Shown here: piece by piece, positions 7,426 to 8,674 of the stretch | Layout: every line of letters begins with the position of its first letter | Position numbering within the stretch: position 1 is the stretch's first letter | DNA from: Balneolaceae bacterium SMO_bin1 | Lineage (GTDB): Bacteria; Bacteroidota; Rhodothermia; Balneolales; Balneolaceae | Direction: 5' to 3' | Length of the DNA stretch: 8,674 bases | NCBI GenBank assembly: GCA_003123965.1 | Contig: NNSL01000415.1 | Span: forward strand, 156 to 8,829 | Translations under genes and position numbers: made by a program | The notes under the pieces: model-generated | What the model was told of the DNA's origin: nothing | Database searches by the model: none | Seen by the model: the letters and a program-made list of their open reading frames with translations, nothing else

Positions 7426-7716
7426 CTATCCTCCTATTATTACCGTTGGACAACCGGCTACAATTTGTCCGCCATGGGCCGTCATATCTCCTATTCGTGC
7501 GGCAGGCATGCCCTCTATCAAAACAGTTGCCGACCCTTGCAAAATGGTGTCGGGCGGGCCCGCGCAGGCAGCCATATCACCCATGCGCGCGGCGGGCATT
7601 CCCCCAATCATAACGGTGGGAGCACCCGGCGGCAACACCGGTCCGCCTACATGCGGGGATGGCCCGTTAGACATTGGGCAAATATGCATATCGTTTATCC
7701 GTGCTGCTGGTGGCAT
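7426..7716 (-). CDS. PAAR-domain spike tip protein (Afp10-like)
   Basis: A 96-residue protein, all of it PAAR domain. It opens with MPPAARINDMHICP and contains GGMPAARMGDMAAC (38-51), EGMPAARIGDMTAHGG (68-83) and ends GCPTVIIGG. These alternating glycine, proline and small-residue repeats fold into a short cone that caps the trimeric spike. PAAR cones bind a metal through histidine and cysteine; likely ligands are H11, H81 and C89, with C13 or C51 as the fourth, assigned by position only. There is no N- or C-terminal extension, so this is a bare tip and not a PAAR-effector fusion; any cargo must be encoded elsewhere. ATG 7716 follows a 54-base gap after the spike gene and has an AT-rich leader (AAAAACTGAGAAT) without a clear Shine-Dalgarno. 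A start at the next in-frame methionine (codon 10) would lose the first PAAR strand and is unlikely. Confidence 0.96.
   Translation of the reverse strand: MPPAARINDMHICPMSNGPSPHVGGPVLPPGAPTVMIGGMPAARMGDMAACAGPPDTILQGSATVLIEGMPAARIGDMTAHGGQIVAGCPTVIIGG
7430..7435 (-). promoter_or_regulatory. Shine-Dalgarno AGGAGG for the gp25-like gene
   Basis: A perfect AGGAGG is nine bases upstream of ATG 7420 and decides that start against the ATG at 7453. It is embedded in the last codons of the PAAR gene (ATA GGA GGA TAG, coding I-G-G-stop), so the same bases serve as coding sequence and ribosome binding site. None of the other genes visible here has such a strong site. Confidence 0.8.
7477..7617 (-). 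repeat. Internal tandem repeat of the PAAR gene
   Basis: Two in-frame copies about 90 bases apart encode TVMIGGMPAARMGDMAA (codons 34-50) and TVLIEGMPAARIGDMTA (codons 64-80); a third, truncated copy, TVIIGG, ends the protein. The copies differ mainly at third codon positions, so this is an old structural duplication of the PAAR fold and not a recent DNA repeat. Confidence 0.75.
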
Positions 7717-7770
7717 ATTCTCAGTTTTTAAATTAGTACTACTATTAAGTTTCAGTTGCCGTTGTTCCTG
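7717..7770. other. 54-base gap between spike and PAAR genes
   Basis: The only intergenic space in the window. It is AT-rich near the PAAR start and contains the small palindrome TAGTACTA, which is too short for a convincing operator or terminator. I see no hairpin with a U-run and no paired promoter boxes, so read-through from the spike gene is expected. Confidence 0.5.
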
Positions 7771-8674
7771 CTAGTTTATCTGCACGATGCTGCCTTTTAC
7801 GGTTGTAGTGCCGCTGGCACTCATTTCGGCCGAGGCAGATCCCTCAGCCTTAAAGCTTGCATTTGCCTTGGCATTGATGTTGGTGCCCTCAAGGTTGATA
7901 TCGCCAGTGGCTTTGATTTCAATATCAGCCGCTGATTCCATGCTTATCCCTGCACTGCTCATACGAAGTATATTGCCGTGCTCATCTTCCAGATTAATTT
8001 CACCGGCATCGTCATCTATGGCTACTTTTTTACCGGATGGCATTTCAATGATGACAGACGGTGCCTCCTCGTTCAGGAGCATTTTAATTTCACTTCGGGT
8101 AACCCATCCTTTTTCGTTGTTGTCATCGCTGGCTGAGATGGGCGCCGGATTGTTGGCACTGTGTAATGACCCCAGTATTAAGGGCTGATTCGGGTCATCA
8201 TGAATAAAACCCACAACTACTTCATCCCCGATTTCGGGCCGTATTATCACTCCTCGATTGTTGCCGGCTCCGGCGGTGGACAAGCGTGCCCAAACGCCCT
8301 GTTCTTCGGTATCAATCATCGGCAGGCGCACCAATACCCGCTCGTCACCACTGGGATCTTCTTCTATTTGTGTGACGAGACCAATTTGCAGTCCCCCCAC
8401 CGAAGGAAGTAAACCGGCAGCGTCTTGGTCAGAAATTTCATACTGTTGGCTGAACCACTCAGGAGAAAGTCCAAACTGTACATCCATCAGCCATTCCCCT
8501 TTGTAAAATCCATGTTTTACTCCACTTACAAATGCGTTGCCATTGAACCGTTCTCCCACGCCCTCCAGAGTGATGACCGATCCCGGCTTCACGCTTGCCG
8601 TCCCGCGAAGTTGAGCTCGTCCGCGTATTTTTGCGAGTTCGTGTTTGGTTAATTTTGCATTAGCCCAGTTTTGC
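7771..8674 (-). CDS. VgrG/gpD-like spike protein, C-terminal part (Afp8-like; 5' end cut by window edge)
   Basis: The frame is open to the right edge and 300 residues are visible; a GTG at 8592 is internal and not the start, since the upstream residues continue the fold (RGRAQLRGTASVKPGSVITL). The visible part starts at the end of the gp27-like domain (GVGERFNGNAFVSGVKHG), followed by a gp5-type OB-fold at visible residues 95-172 with IGLVTQIEEDPSGDERVLVR and a conserved RPEIGDEVVVGFIHDDP block. From about 205 to the end comes a repetitive β-strand tail (MPSGKKVAIDDDAG, EINLEDEHGN, ADIEIKATGDINLEG) ending in VKGSIVQIN, which forms the trimeric β-helix needle. The C-terminus ends just after the needle, so no effector domain is fused. 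In the particle it sits at the tube end, carries the PAAR tip encoded by the next gene, and penetrates the target. Full-length homologues are about 550-650 residues, so roughly half is missing. The tail from 248 to 290 is rich in A, S and T but keeps the strand periodicity. Confidence 0.93.
   Translation of the reverse strand, partial: QNWANAKLTKHELAKIRGRAQLRGTASVKPGSVITLEGVGERFNGNAFVSGVKHGFYKGEWLMDVQFGLSPEWFSQQYEISDQDAAGLLPSVGGLQIGLVTQIEEDPSGDERVLVRLPMIDTEEQGVWARLSTAGAGNNRGVIIRPEIGDEVVVGFIHDDPNQPLILGSLHSANNPAPISASDDNNEKGWVTRSEIKMLLNEEAPSVIIEMPSGKKVAIDDDAGEINLEDEHGNILRMSSAGISMESAADIEIKATGDINLEGTNINAKANASFKAEGSASAEMSASGTTTVKGSIVQIN

Noticed and set aside
7418..7453. Upstream ATG at 7453 as the gp25 start
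   Set aside because: It overlaps the PAAR coding end and lacks a ribosome binding site, whereas ATG 7420 has AGGAGG at nine bases.
7735..7755. Palindrome TAGTACTA as operator or terminator in the spike-PAAR gap
   Set aside because: Only eight bases, no extended stem and no U-run; expected by chance in AT-rich sequence.
7787..8188. Plus-strand open frame of 133 codons rich in Ala, Leu, Ile and Ser
   Set aside because: It is the mirror of the repetitive β-helix of the spike; hydrophobic appearance comes from antisense reading of Asp/Glu/Lys/Ala codons.
8590..8592. GTG as start of the spike gene
   Set aside because: The frame continues upstream to the edge with residues typical of the gp27-like domain, so the true start is outside the window.
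1238..8674. Classical type VI secretion cluster
   Set aside because: VgrG, PAAR and gp25 are shared by both machine types, but the J-like and Afp12-like proteins are not part of classical type VI baseplates.

Overview
The window carries one continuous block of minus-strand genes that together encode the spike and baseplate of a phage-tail-like contractile injection system. Read in the direction of transcription (high to low coordinates) the order is: a VgrG/gpD-type spike protein (cut by the right edge), a PAAR tip protein, a gp25-like baseplate wedge protein, a large baseplate-J-like protein, an Afp12-like second large baseplate protein that is interrupted by a frameshift, and a conserved protein of unknown function that runs off the left edge. 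In the numbering of the Serratia antifeeding prophage this is 8-10-9-11-12 followed by an uncharacterised gene. There is no gpJ-type protein in classical type VI secretion, so an extracellular contractile injection system (eCIS) or a related tailocin-like machine is the better reading. Sheath, tube, LysM adaptor, tape measure, ATPase and effectors are not in view and would be expected beyond the two edges.

The protein families, especially the Afp12-like protein and the left-edge unknown protein, are of the type I associate with Bacteroidota and neighbours such as Balneolota. The GC content looks middling and several proteins carry acidic tracts. The phylum is an inference from family resemblance, not a measured placement. 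One gene (gp25-like) has a textbook AGGAGG ribosome binding site, while the others have weak or no Shine-Dalgarno and rely on overlap with the gene before.

Layout: 8674-7771 spike C-terminus; 7770-7717 a short gap of 54 bases, the only intergenic space; 7716-7426 PAAR; 7420-6998 gp25-like; 7001-3969 J-like; 3972-1238 Afp12-like in two frames; 1251-1 unknown. Two junctions are ATGA overlaps and a third is a 14-base overlap, so this is almost certainly one polycistronic message with translational coupling. I saw no convincing promoter, terminator, tRNA, rRNA, insertion sequence or CRISPR array, and no stretch over 300 bases lacks a gene.

How the parts work together: in this machine family the trimeric spike sits on the tube end and is sharpened by the PAAR cone; gp25 and the J-like protein build the wedges around the spike and hold the sheath; the Afp12-like protein forms the outer baseplate ring and commonly links to fibres. 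The main points worth checking are the frameshift in an A6 run inside the Afp12-like gene, a YegP-like double repeat and a cysteine cluster in the same protein, and the unknown gene at the left edge.
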